A stretch of 22,951 nucleotides of DNA. It comes from an uncultured Eubacteriales bacterium (lineage in GTDB: Bacteria > Bacillota > Clostridia > Oscillospirales > CAG-272). Where the stretch lies: positions 1 to 22,951 of the forward strand of contig CAKTAA010000035.1 of the NCBI GenBank assembly GCA_934526185.1. Reading direction: 5' to 3'. The translations under genes and the position numbers were made by a program. How positions within the stretch are numbered: the first letter of the stretch is position 1; each line of letters starts with the position of its first letter. Of the stretch, positions 15,732-22,951 are shown one piece after another. The notes below the pieces were generated by a model. It was given only the letters and a program-made list of their open reading frames with translations, ran no database searches and had not been told where the DNA came from.

Positions 15732-17927
15732 TTACTCTGTTTTAATTTCTTTAAGATGTACGGTGAGGCTTGAACCGTCGCCATAATATCCCGAAAAATT
15801 CAGGCCCGAATGCATCAGCAGCGCACCGGAATATACCTTACCGCTTATCTCGTCACGGTACAGCTTGTCCTCGTCCAATCCCTGAAGCTTTAGAAATAGC
15901 ACCTTACGGGTAATCCAGTGCATAACAACAAATGTAACAAGAGCTTCATCCTTTTCGGGTGAAACATACATCCAACAGCAGTAATCATGCTGATCGAACG
16001 GTGATACTATGCGGTAATAATCCCCATCCTGTATCAGCCGGTAATATTTGTGATAATCCTCTACCTGTTTTCGGACACAGGCTCTGTCATGGTCGTCCAG
16101 CTTGTTCAGATCCAATTCATACCCGAAAGCGCCGGCCATTGCCACATTTCCGCGAGTTTCAAAGGAAGTAACGCGTCCTGAGCCGTGATTCGGCACGGCA
16201 GAAACGTGCGCGCTCATGGAGGAGGCAGGATATACCATCGTCGTGCCAAACTGTATCTCCACCCGTCTCACGGCATCCGTCGTGTCACTTGTCCAGATTT
16301 GCGGCGAATAATACAGCATAGCAGGATCATAACGTCCACCGCCCCCTGAGCATCCTTCCCAGAGAATATGCGGGAATGTCTTCGTCAGCCTTTCCAGAAG
16401 CTCATACAGCCCGAGCACATACCGGTGAACAACTTCTTTTTGCCGTTCCGGAGGCAAAAGGGCGCTTCCCGCCTCCGTCAAATTGCGGTTAAAATCCCAT
16501 TTGACATATTCTATGTTGGCACTTGAAAGTATATCCGAAATACAGGTAAACAAATAGTCACGGACATCTGCGCGGGACATGTCCAGAACGTATTGATTGC
16601 GTCCGATGGACATCTCCCGGCCCTCAATTTTCAGACACCAGTCGGGGTGTGCCTCATACAGCTTGCTGATCGGCGAAACCATTTCCGGTTCAAACCAGAT
16701 GCCGAATTTTACGCCGAGCGCATTGATCCGCTCCACCAAACTTTTCAATCCGCCGCGGATTTTATTTTCATTGACGAACCAGTCTCCGAGGGAAGAACAG
16801 TCGTTATTCCGGTTTCCGAACCAACCGTCGTCCATTACAAGCATCTCGATACCGAGCTCTGCGGCATCCTTTGCTATGGCCACCAATTTTTCATCGTCGA
16901 AGTTAAAATAAGTCGCCTCCCAATTGTTTACAACGATTGGGCGTTTCTTTGTTTTCCACTCGCCGCGGCAGAGCTGATACCGATACAGCTTATGAAAAAT
17001 CCGGCTCATTTCACCGATTCCCGAATCGGAATACACACTGACCGTTTCCGGAGTCCAGAAGGTTTCACCCACATTGAGATGCCAGTTGAAATCTGCCGGA
17101 TGAATACCGACGAGAACACGCGTGGTTTCATAGCAGTCAACCTCAGCCTCTATGGAAAAATTACCGCTGTATACAAAGCTGAAGCCATAGACATCGCCTG
17201 CTGTTTCCGTGGCGCCGGATGCTGCAAGCGCCAGAAACGGATTGTGCTGGTGACTGGAAGAACCGCGCCTGCTGCCGATAGCCTGTGTTCCAAAATCCAA
17301 TGGTCGGCGGTCGATCCGCCGCTCGTAGCCGTAATGACCGTGCAAATGTATCATATCGAACGCTCTGGATTGAAAATCCGTACAGGAACTGTAAACACGC
17401 TCGATGTCAAACGGATGCTCGCCGCGGTTTACAATCTTGACAGCGCGTGCCATAGCGCTGTAGTTCTCAAAAACCGTGTAATACAGCGTTACCTCCGCTC
17501 CGGTTAGCGCGTCCTCAGCAACAATGGCAAGCGTCTGTGCCTCCTCTTCATTTTCTACATAGGTCGCCGGCATGCCGGGTATGGAATATTTCCCTGGAAA
17601 TATCTCGTGACCTCTATAGCGGATATCCGTTGCCGTATTTCCGTTCGCACCCTTTATCTGCAGTGCGCTGGATCGGAAATCGCCTGTTCCGCTGCAGGGA
17701 TATTCGAGTGCTGCGGTATCCAGTGTAAAGCCGCCTGAAGGTGATACCGCTGAAAAGCTGGCAGTAGCCAGACGTACCTGACGATCGCTGAAGTCCGTAA
17801 TTTTCGGAATTTTTGCACCGTAATATACATGCAGCAGAAAATCCCCCTTTGAAATTTGAATCAAATAGGTGGAATTCTTCGTGTTAAGCTGAAATATTCT
17901 TTGTTCGGCATTATAAATTATTCCCAT
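15732..17927 (-). CDS. Alpha-galactosidase, GH36
   Basis: 731 aa, the usual length. The ATG at 17927 follows AAGGAG by 8 nt. An N-terminal beta-sandwich (about 1-325) precedes the TIM barrel, which shows NNWEATYF, DDGWFG (366-371), the nucleophile motif KWDFNRN (D478), EGCSGGGGRYDP and the acid/base motif SDTTDA (D548). To my recollection these two Asp positions coincide with those reported for Geobacillus GH36 enzymes. There is no signal peptide, so it acts in the cytoplasm, releasing galactose from alpha-galactosides such as melibiose and raffinose after uptake. No transporter or sucrose-cleaving gene is adjacent. The upstream region holds a cre-like site (18017-18030). Confidence 0.95.
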   Translation of the reverse strand: MGIIYNAEQRIFQLNTKNSTYLIQISKGDFLLHVYYGAKIPKITDFSDRQVRLATASFSAVSPSGGFTLDTAALEYPCSGTGDFRSSALQIKGANGNTATDIRYRGHEIFPGKYSIPGMPATYVENEEEAQTLAIVAEDALTGAEVTLYYTVFENYSAMARAVKIVNRGEHPFDIERVYSSCTDFQSRAFDMIHLHGHYGYERRIDRRPLDFGTQAIGSRRGSSSHQHNPFLALAASGATETAGDVYGFSFVYSGNFSIEAEVDCYETTRVLVGIHPADFNWHLNVGETFWTPETVSVYSDSGIGEMSRIFHKLYRYQLCRGEWKTKKRPIVVNNWEATYFNFDDEKLVAIAKDAAELGIEMLVMDDGWFGNRNNDCSSLGDWFVNENKIRGGLKSLVERINALGVKFGIWFEPEMVSPISKLYEAHPDWCLKIEGREMSIGRNQYVLDMSRADVRDYLFTCISDILSSANIEYVKWDFNRNLTEAGSALLPPERQKEVVHRYVLGLYELLERLTKTFPHILWEGCSGGGGRYDPAMLYYSPQIWTSDTTDAVRRVEIQFGTTMVYPASSMSAHVSAVPNHGSGRVTSFETRGNVAMAGAFGYELDLNKLDDHDRACVRKQVEDYHKYYRLIQDGDYYRIVSPFDQHDYCCWMYVSPEKDEALVTFVVMHWITRKVLFLKLQGLDEDKLYRDEISGKVYSGALLMHSGLNFSGYYGDGSSLTVHLKEIKTE

Positions 17928-18016
17928 GGGTTCACTCCTTATCGGTTTTGATGCATTTATTTACCGCCCGTTATTTTCTATCATAATCTTCTAAAACACT
18001 ATGGTAGCCAAGCTTC

Positions 18017-18030
18017 TGAAAGTGCTTTCC
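18017..18030. promoter_or_regulatory. Possible cre (CcpA) site
   Basis: TGAAAGTGCTTTCC matches the Bacillota cre consensus TGWAANCGNTNWCA at all but two positions (core CG is TG, last base C). It lies 90 bp upstream of the alpha-galactosidase start and also upstream of the divergent methyltransferase promoter. Carbon catabolite control would suit an alpha-galactosidase, but chance matches of this quality occur. Confidence 0.3.
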
Positions 18031-18084
18031 CTCCCGCCTATCCCGGAAAAATTGAAGCATCGACAGTTTCACGAACGATATACA

Positions 18085-18112
18085 TGGACTTGCCGTTTTT
18101 TTATGGTATAAT
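18085..18112 (+). promoter_or_regulatory. Extended -10 promoter of the methyltransferase gene
   Basis: TATAAT (18107-18112) is preceded by TGG, giving the extended -10 TGNTATAAT. TGGACT (18085-18090) is a 4/6 -35 at 16 bp. The start of transcription would be near 18119, about 47 nt before the ATG. Confidence 0.7.
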
Positions 18113-18165
18113 ATAACCGTTTGAACTTTAATACTACAAGCAGAAAATTATGGAGGTAAATGAAA

Positions 18166-18870
18166 ATGTACGATCAGACTCATATGGACAGCCTGCAGGC
18201 CTGGGAAGCGAATGCGGAGTTCTGGGACAATTTCATGGGAGATGCGTCAAACCAGTTTCACAGAGAAACGGTAAGGCCAAAGGTGACCGAATTACTCGCC
18301 CCGCGCAAAGGTGATTTTATTCTGGATATCGCCTGCGGAAACGGAAATTATTCTGCTTATATGGCGGAAAGGGGAGCTAAAATCGTTGCCTGCGACTACA
18401 GTCCCAAAATGATAGCGCTTGCTCAAAAAAGGCAAGAAGCATTTGCGGCCGAAATTGAATTTTGTGTTGTTGATGCCGCAGACAAAGACGATCTGCTGTC
18501 GCTGAGAAAAAAACGGCGTTATAATAAAGCCGTTTCTCTCATGGCAATCATGGATATTTCAAATATTACGTTTCTCTTCCGGACTTTAAATGACCTCCTT
18601 GATAAAAACGGAATATTCGTCTTTGCTACGCAGCATCCATGCTTTGTTACTCTGACTGAAAAATATCTTACTGCGCATTCCTATAAGGGTGAAGCAATTT
18701 CAGGACAGCCTCAGTTACAGTATTATTACCACCGTTCCCTAAATGATTTGTTTCACCTGTGTTTTTCCAATAATTTTGTTATTGACGGATTTCATGAGGA
18801 AAGCTGCGGTCACAAGGAAAAACCGGATGTTATAATTGTCAGAGCAAGAAAATGCGGAAATAAAATTTAA
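18166..18870 (+). CDS. Class I SAM-dependent methyltransferase
   Basis: 234 aa from the ATG at 18166, which has GGAGG (18152-18156) at an ideal 9-nt distance; an in-frame ATG at 18160 is only 3 nt from that site. Motif I is ILDIACGNGNYS (about 52-63) and motif II is ACDYSPKMI, with the Asp that binds the SAM ribose. FCVVDAADK (motif III region) and a FATQHPCF segment follow. The family (Methyltransf_11/25) methylates small molecules or proteins; no substrate-specific signature is visible. It is the only complete plus-strand gene and has its own promoter. It converges on nfnB with 83 bp between. Confidence 0.88.
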   Translation: MYDQTHMDSLQAWEANAEFWDNFMGDASNQFHRETVRPKVTELLAPRKGDFILDIACGNGNYSAYMAERGAKIVACDYSPKMIALAQKRQEAFAAEIEFCVVDAADKDDLLSLRKKRRYNKAVSLMAIMDISNITFLFRTLNDLLDKNGIFVFATQHPCFVTLTEKYLTAHSYKGEAISGQPQLQYYYHRSLNDLFHLCFSNNFVIDGFHEESCGHKEKPDVIIVRARKCGNKI

Positions 18871-18876
18871 TATACT

Positions 18877-18900
18877 GCACCAGAAGTTTACCTCTGATGC
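18877..18900 (+). terminator. Weak hairpin between convergent genes
   Basis: An imperfect stem (GCACCAGAAG with CTCTGATGC, about 8 of 10 pairs) lies 6 bp after the methyltransferase stop. There is no T tract after it, so it is only a tentative terminator. Confidence 0.3.
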
Positions 18901-18953
18901 AAACCTATAAATTCCTCGTATGCGGAGTTTTCGGCATGAGTCTGATGACCGTT

Positions 18954-20372
18954 TCAGATTTCGGCTTCTGATAACTGTTTGTGGATGGCCTTTGCTGCGT
19001 CTTTGCCCGCCCCCATCGCCAGTATAACAGTCGCCGCTCCCGTCACTGCGTCGCCGCCGGCATATACATTCTCTCTGGAAGTGGATACGCCGTCTTCTTT
19101 TACGATAATGCAGCCGCGTGCGTTGGTATCCAGTCCGGGCGTCGTCATGTGCAGCAGCGGATTCGGACGGGTTCCAACCGCCATGATAACCGTATCCAGA
19201 GCAATGTCGAACTCTGAGTTTTCCTTGGGCATCGGCCGTCTTCTGCCAGATGCGTCCGGTTCTCCGAGTTCCATCTCGCTACAGGTAACGGATACAACAT
19301 TTCCCTTGTCGTCCGCATTGATCCGAACCGGATTCGTGAGCATTTTAAAGATAATGCCCTCCTCCTTTGCATGATGGATCTCCTCCAGCCTCGCCGGCAT
19401 CTCTTCTTCGCTGCGGCGATAAAGAATATACACGTTTTCCGCACCCAGACGTTTGGCGCAGCGCGCTGCATCCATTGCCACATTTCCCCCGCCGACCACG
19501 GCCGTATTTCGGCTTTGCTGTATCGGCGTATCATATTCCGGACGGTATGCTTTCATCAGGTTGGTCCGGGTTAGAAATTCGTTTGCCGAATATACGCCGT
19601 TTGCGTTTTCTCCCGGAATGCCGAGAAAGCTCGGCAGTCCCGCGCCGCTGCCGATAAATACCGCTTTATAACCGGCAGCAAACAGTTCATCTACGGAAAG
19701 CACGCGGCCGACAACCGTATTCAGCTCAATTTTTACGCCCTTGCGCTGCAGTTCCTCAATTTCACGCTTGACGATAGCCTTCGGCAGACGGAATTCAGGG
19801 ATACCGTATACCAGAACACCGCCGGCTGTATGCATCGCCTCAAATATTGTAACCTGATACCCGAGCTGAACCAGATCTCCGGCACAGGTCAGACCTGCCG
19901 GTCCCGAACCGATGACAGCCACTTTTTTTCCGCTTAACTGTGTTTTTTCGTTATCTTCTGCAGAAATTTCATCACCCGAATGCTTTTTCATATAATAATC
20001 AGCGCAAAAACGTTCCAGACGCCCTATGCCGACGCTCTCACCTTTTATTCCGCGCACACATCTGCCCTCGCATTGGTTCTCCTGCGGACATACCCGTCCG
20101 CAGACGGCCGGCAGCGAATTAGTTGACAATATGATCTGATAGGCTCCTAAAAAATCTCCTTCTGCTGCCGCAGCTAAAAATTCAGGGATCCGAACCGATA
20201 CAGGACAGCCTTCCATGCAAGGCTTGTTTTTACAGTGCAGACAGCGCGATGCCTCTGTTTTTGCCTCTTCTTCGGTGTATCCTTTAGCCACTTCTTCGAA
20301 ATTTTTATTCCTGACCGATGGATCGGCTTCCGTCATCGGCACCTTGTTCTTTTGCATATTTGTATTTGCCAT
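18954..20372 (-). CDS. nfnB: NfnB: NADPH-dependent ferredoxin oxidoreductase, large subunit (glutamate synthase small-subunit-like)
   Basis: 472 aa. The start at 20372 has AAAGGA 11 nt upstream. The N-terminal domain binds two Fe-S clusters: CLHCKNKPCMEGC (C44, C47, C52, C56) and CGRVCPQENQCEGRC (C91, C95, C101, C105). The FAD-binding motif VIGSGPAG begins near 153 and the second dinucleotide fold has VVGGGNVAMDAA. The C-terminal GGDAVTGAATVILAMGAGK is typical. Alone it resembles the GltD glutamate synthase small subunit, but the immediately upstream NfnA homologue identifies an NfnAB pair. That enzyme couples NADH, reduced ferredoxin and NADP+ by flavin-based electron bifurcation/confurcation. 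No glutamate synthase large subunit is near. It lies 89 bp downstream of nfnA in the same direction. Confidence 0.92.
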   Translation of the reverse strand: MANTNMQKNKVPMTEADPSVRNKNFEEVAKGYTEEEAKTEASRCLHCKNKPCMEGCPVSVRIPEFLAAAAEGDFLGAYQIILSTNSLPAVCGRVCPQENQCEGRCVRGIKGESVGIGRLERFCADYYMKKHSGDEISAEDNEKTQLSGKKVAVIGSGPAGLTCAGDLVQLGYQVTIFEAMHTAGGVLVYGIPEFRLPKAIVKREIEELQRKGVKIELNTVVGRVLSVDELFAAGYKAVFIGSGAGLPSFLGIPGENANGVYSANEFLTRTNLMKAYRPEYDTPIQQSRNTAVVGGGNVAMDAARCAKRLGAENVYILYRRSEEEMPARLEEIHHAKEEGIIFKMLTNPVRINADDKGNVVSVTCSEMELGEPDASGRRRPMPKENSEFDIALDTVIMAVGTRPNPLLHMTTPGLDTNARGCIIVKEDGVSTSRENVYAGGDAVTGAATVILAMGAGKDAAKAIHKQLSEAEI

Positions 20373-20461
20373 TGTTGTGAATATCCTTTCTTCGGCCCGC
20401 CTGCGGTGTCGTGTATCGGCGCAGATGAGTTCGGCGCGGCCCTTTATTTTCTTTTCCGGTA

Positions 20462-21316
20462 TTACCGTTCGGCTTCTCTCCCCATTTTCATAAGGTTACA
20501 GTTATAGTCCCGCACAGCTTGCTGTTCCTGCTCACGGTACATTTGATTTCGCTGAATCAGCTCATCGAAATCAACAGCATGGCCATCAAAGTCCGGACCG
20601 TCCACACAGGCGAATTTTGTTTGGCCGCCAACTGTGACACGGCAGCAACCGCACATTCCGGTACCGTCGATCATGATGGGATTCATGCTGACTACCGTCG
20701 GTACATTAAATTCTTTTGTCAGACGACATACAAACTTCATCATAACAGGTGGGCCGATTGCGATGACCAGGTCATATGCGGTTCCCGCCTCTATCAGTCT
20801 GCGCAGGCCATCCGTCACCAGACCTTTCCGACCATTGGAACCGTCGTCGGTATATATCAGCAGTCTGTCCGAGACGGCAACCATTTCTTCCTCTAAGATA
20901 ACCAACTCCTGCGTCCGGAAGCCGGCTATAACATCAACTGCTGTTCCCAACTCATGCAGCTTCTTTGCCTGCGGATACGCGATAGCGCACCCCAGTCCAC
21001 CGCCGACAACAGCCACCCGGCTGTACCCCTCCAAATGAGAAGCGGTACCCAGCGGTCCGACAAAATCCAACAGAAAATCGCCAGCCTGTAAATTTCCCAG
21101 ACGCATAGTGGATTTTCCGACCTTTTGATAAATTATAGCAACCCAGCCCTCCTCTCTTGAAAAGTCAGCAATAGTAAGCGGAATGCGTTCCGCTGTTTCA
21201 TCAATCCTGAAAATAATGAACTGACCGGGCTGCGCTTTCTTCGCAATCATCGGTGCGTCTATCCGCATGTAATCTGTGGTTTCATTCAATGACCTTTTTT
21301 CCAATATCCGATACAT
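20462..21316 (-). CDS. nfnA: NfnA: ferredoxin-NADP+ oxidoreductase small subunit (DHOD beta-subunit-like FAD/NAD-binding)
   Basis: 284 aa. The ATG at 21316 follows GGAGG by 7 nt. An FAD-binding beta-barrel (about 1-95, with the flavin motif RIPLTIAD) precedes a NAD-binding fold starting VAVVGGGLGCAIAYP. The C-terminal [2Fe-2S] loop is GTGMCGCCRVTVGG...FACVDGP (C222, C224, C225, C237), and the family ending GPDFDGHAVDFDEL is present. It is the NADH- and 2Fe-2S-bearing partner of NfnB in the soluble cytoplasmic NfnAB complex. A stand-alone role as sulfide dehydrogenase or as an electron-transfer subunit of dihydroorotate dehydrogenase is less likely given the NfnB neighbour. Confidence 0.92.
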   Translation of the reverse strand: MYRILEKRSLNETTDYMRIDAPMIAKKAQPGQFIIFRIDETAERIPLTIADFSREEGWVAIIYQKVGKSTMRLGNLQAGDFLLDFVGPLGTASHLEGYSRVAVVGGGLGCAIAYPQAKKLHELGTAVDVIAGFRTQELVILEEEMVAVSDRLLIYTDDGSNGRKGLVTDGLRRLIEAGTAYDLVIAIGPPVMMKFVCRLTKEFNVPTVVSMNPIMIDGTGMCGCCRVTVGGQTKFACVDGPDFDGHAVDFDELIQRNQMYREQEQQAVRDYNCNLMKMGREAER

Positions 21317-21487
21317 GTTTTTTCCTCCATCAGGTACCGCCGCAGCAGTTTCCTCCTGTTTTATCTATAACACAAGCAAGAAACGGCCGCCTCGCTGATA
21401 AATCGTTCCCGCTCGTTTGTTATTTTTTTAAGTAAGGGGCTTTAGCCCGTTATTCAATGTTTCGATGGTAGGTTGTACCACCACCGG

Positions 21488-21527
21488 AAAAAAACGAGTG
21501 ATCCCCGCCGCCCTGAAAGCGGGGGAT
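21488..21527 (-). terminator. GC-rich hairpin with T tract upstream of nfnA
   Basis: On the minus strand GCGGGGGAT's complement (21519-21527) pairs with 21501-21508, an 8-bp GC-rich stem with one bulged base. Six nucleotides later comes a run of seven Ts (As at 21488-21494 on the plus strand). It may end tsaE-tsaB transcripts. It also lies downstream of a promoter-like site at 21615-21642 and so could attenuate nfnAB. Confidence 0.6.
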
Positions 21528-21695
21528 ATCTTGCTTTTCGTTATAATTTACTTGAAAATCACATAAAACTGTCCTCATTTTCTCCGGCAGTCTTTATAAA
21601 ATACCAACTTTTTTATTTTATCACGGTTTCAGCCATTCTCAAATAGGAAAATATAAATATTTAACAAAACATTTACATACGTACAAGCCGTAATC
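21528..21695. other. AT-rich part of the tsaB-nfnA intergenic region
   Basis: The whole tsaB-nfnA gap spans 21317-21695 (379 bp). It holds, in minus-strand order, this AT-rich stretch with a promoter-like site, the T-tract hairpin at 21488-21527, a small perfect palindrome GGGCTTTAGCCC (21437-21448) and then the nfnA ribosome binding site. I see no coding sequence in it. Confidence 0.5.
21615..21642 (-). promoter_or_regulatory. Extended -10 promoter candidate for nfnAB
   Basis: On the minus strand TTGAGA (21637-21642), a 16-bp spacer and TAAAAT (21615-21620) preceded by TGA form a fair sigma-A promoter with an extended -10. Transcription from it would give nfnA a leader of about 290 nt containing the 21501-21527 hairpin. 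Confidence 0.5.
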
Positions 21696-22409
21696 TCATT
21701 CGCTTTCTCTGCTTTTGCGCTCACGCTCCGCCTGCGGGGCTCTCAGATAAACCGGGTGCAGTTCGGAATCGCTGCAAAAAGCCGTTTCCCGCTTTTCTGT
21801 CCATTTCCGGTACGCAACAACAGCAACACTATAAGCATTAGCATAGCGTATGGTCTCTCCGGCAACTTTTACCTTTTTATAGTTCAGCAATTCAAATGCA
21901 GTGCCGCAGCCGTCTCCTACCAAATAAACAGTCTGATCGTATTTCGCCATTTCCCGATCCAACTCCTCTGCTGAGATCATACGATCCTCGGTCACCCGAC
22001 ACGCTTTCCCGTCGTTCACTGAAAACCATGCCTGATAAAACTGAGAGCGTCTGGCATCCATAACCGGCGATATCAGGCATTCGCCGCTTGCGGCGGACAG
22101 CATGTTTTCGGCCAATGCCTCCAATGTGGAAACGGGAATACAGGGCGCATTTCTTCCGAAAGCAAGCCCCTTTATCAAGGAAATACCGATTCGCACACCA
22201 GTAAAGGAGCCCGGGCCTGCTGCGCAGGCGAACAATCCAATATCGTTTACATTGATTTTCGCATTTTTCAGCATATTTTCCACCATATCAAGCATGGTTT
22301 TGCTGTGTGTCAGTCCTGTGTTCAGTGTATACAGCGCCATCAGTTTCCAATCATCAGTCAGCGCGGCGGTGGCTGTCGTTGCCGTGGTATCGATTGCCAG
22401 TATATACAT
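21696..22409 (-). CDS. tsaB: TsaB, tRNA threonylcarbamoyladenosine biosynthesis protein
   Basis: 237 aa from the ATG at 22409, where the family's N-terminal MYILAIDTT begins; in-frame ATGs at 22421 and 22493 are alternatives, and AGAGGA is 12 nt upstream of the chosen one. The ASKHA-fold signature AAGPGSFTGVRIG and the following helix GISLIKGLAF are present, as is the PVMDARRSQFY segment. TsaB is the scaffold partner of TsaD and, with TsaE, makes t6A37 on ANN-decoding tRNAs. It follows tsaE by 118 bp. The rimI gene often found next is absent; an AT-rich gap and nfnA follow instead. Confidence 0.93.
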   Translation of the reverse strand: MYILAIDTTATTATAALTDDWKLMALYTLNTGLTHSKTMLDMVENMLKNAKINVNDIGLFACAAGPGSFTGVRIGISLIKGLAFGRNAPCIPVSTLEALAENMLSAASGECLISPVMDARRSQFYQAWFSVNDGKACRVTEDRMISAEELDREMAKYDQTVYLVGDGCGTAFELLNYKKVKVAGETIRYANAYSVAVVAYRKWTEKRETAFCSDSELHPVYLRAPQAERERKSRESE

Positions 22410-22527
22410 GTTCAAAATCATTCCTCTGCCAAACGCCGTCCTGCGTTCTGCAAAGACTCCCTTTTTATTTGCATGGAATAAATCTTTTTTCAACTTGAGG
22501 ATCTACGCGATGATTTTCGGACAAAAT

Positions 22528-22951
22528 TTATACGGTGCTGTATTGTTCAACAACAATTTTTCTCACTGCGCCTCCGGCTGGATCAGCGACAGCAGTTCCT
22601 CTGCTTTCCGCTGTCAGCGTCACACGGTAATATTTTTCCGGCAGGAACGAGACAATGTTTTCGCTCCATTCGATAAAGCAAATGCCGTCCAAAGCCAGAT
22701 ACCCCCAAAAATCTATCGACTCCAGCGAATCTTCGTCCTCAACTCTGTACATATCGAAGTGATAAACACAGGCGCTGTCGCTCCGGTATTCACGGACAAT
22801 AGCATATGTTGGGCTCTGCACAACCGCCCCCGGGACAATCAAACTCACCGCTCCCCGTACAAACGCCGTTTTTCCAGAGCCGATGTCCCCGAACAGGGCG
22901 ACCACAGTTTTGTTTATGTGTTCACGCTGAAGAAACGCGGCGAATTCAGCT
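22528..22951 (-). CDS. tsaE: TsaE, tRNA threonylcarbamoyladenosine biosynthesis ATPase, 5' truncated
   Basis: About 141 C-terminal residues are visible. The frame is open to the window edge (22951), so the start lies outside; the GTG at 22905 is internal, since coherent sequence (EFAAFLQREHINKT) precedes it. Walker A is GDIGSGKTAFVRG. SPTYAIVREY, the strand YHFDMYRVED and the Walker B-like ICFIEWSEN are family hallmarks. TsaE is the ATPase that resets the TsaB-TsaD complex in t6A synthesis. Only about 10-20 residues are probably missing. It is the first gene of the tsaE-tsaB pair. Confidence 0.93.
   Translation of the reverse strand, partial: AEFAAFLQREHINKTVVALFGDIGSGKTAFVRGAVSLIVPGAVVQSPTYAIVREYRSDSACVYHFDMYRVEDEDSLESIDFWGYLALDGICFIEWSENIVSFLPEKYYRVTLTAESRGTAVADPAGGAVRKIVVEQYSTV

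Noticed and set aside
16593..17507. 304-codon plus-strand open frame opposite alpha-galactosidase
   Set aside because: It is a shadow of a strongly coding GH36 gene with intact catalytic motifs on the minus strand. The antisense product shows no domain logic.
18954..20372. Reading the NfnB gene as glutamate synthase small subunit
   Set aside because: No large subunit is nearby and an NfnA homologue lies directly upstream, so the NfnAB assignment explains the pair better.

Overview
The window looks like a chromosomal segment of an anaerobic, low-to-moderate GC member of the Clostridia (Bacillota). Pointers to this are the holB-ricT gene pair, an NfnAB electron-bifurcating ferredoxin:NADP+ oxidoreductase, sigma-A type promoters, AGGAGG-like ribosome binding sites and hairpin plus T-tract terminators. 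I see no rRNA, tRNA, CRISPR array or intact insertion sequence. Nearly all genes are on the minus strand, so the text follows the direction of transcription from the right end.

Right end (22951-18954, minus): a 5'-truncated tsaE and tsaB, which serve tRNA t6A synthesis. A 379-bp gap follows with a promoter-like site and a structured, T-tract-ending hairpin, and then nfnA-nfnB. A lone SAM methyltransferase (18166-18870, plus) has its own extended -10 promoter and is divergent from the next gene.

Middle (17927-8715, minus): a GH36 alpha-galactosidase; a PhoR/WalK-like membrane sensor kinase with no response regulator beside it; a P-type Ca2+-type ATPase (palindrome over its -10) followed 24 bp later by cardiolipin synthase; and a maltose/galactoside-type O-acetyltransferase. 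Between that last gene and holB lies an apparently empty 900-bp stretch. On the minus strand 8086-8601 reads, in one frame interrupted by five internal stop codons, as a decayed ThyX-like thymidylate synthase.

Left part (7779-713, minus): holB and ricT (clamp-loader delta' and the Y-complex/RicAFT protein) from a near-consensus promoter. These are followed by an uncharacterised two-gene operon of large extracytoplasmic proteins. The first (951 aa) carries an Ada-like His/Cys metal-binding module and a C-terminal DUF5050-like propeller region. The second (603 aa) is anchored at its C-terminus. At the far left, on the plus strand, is the 3' part of a P-loop nucleotide-kinase-like gene, which meets the operon at a strong bidirectional terminator.

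Most genes are housekeeping. I did not find a coherent new defence or mobile system. The least explained items are the secreted protein pair, the dead thyX-like gene, the structured leader before nfnA and the palindrome at the Ca2+ ATPase promoter.
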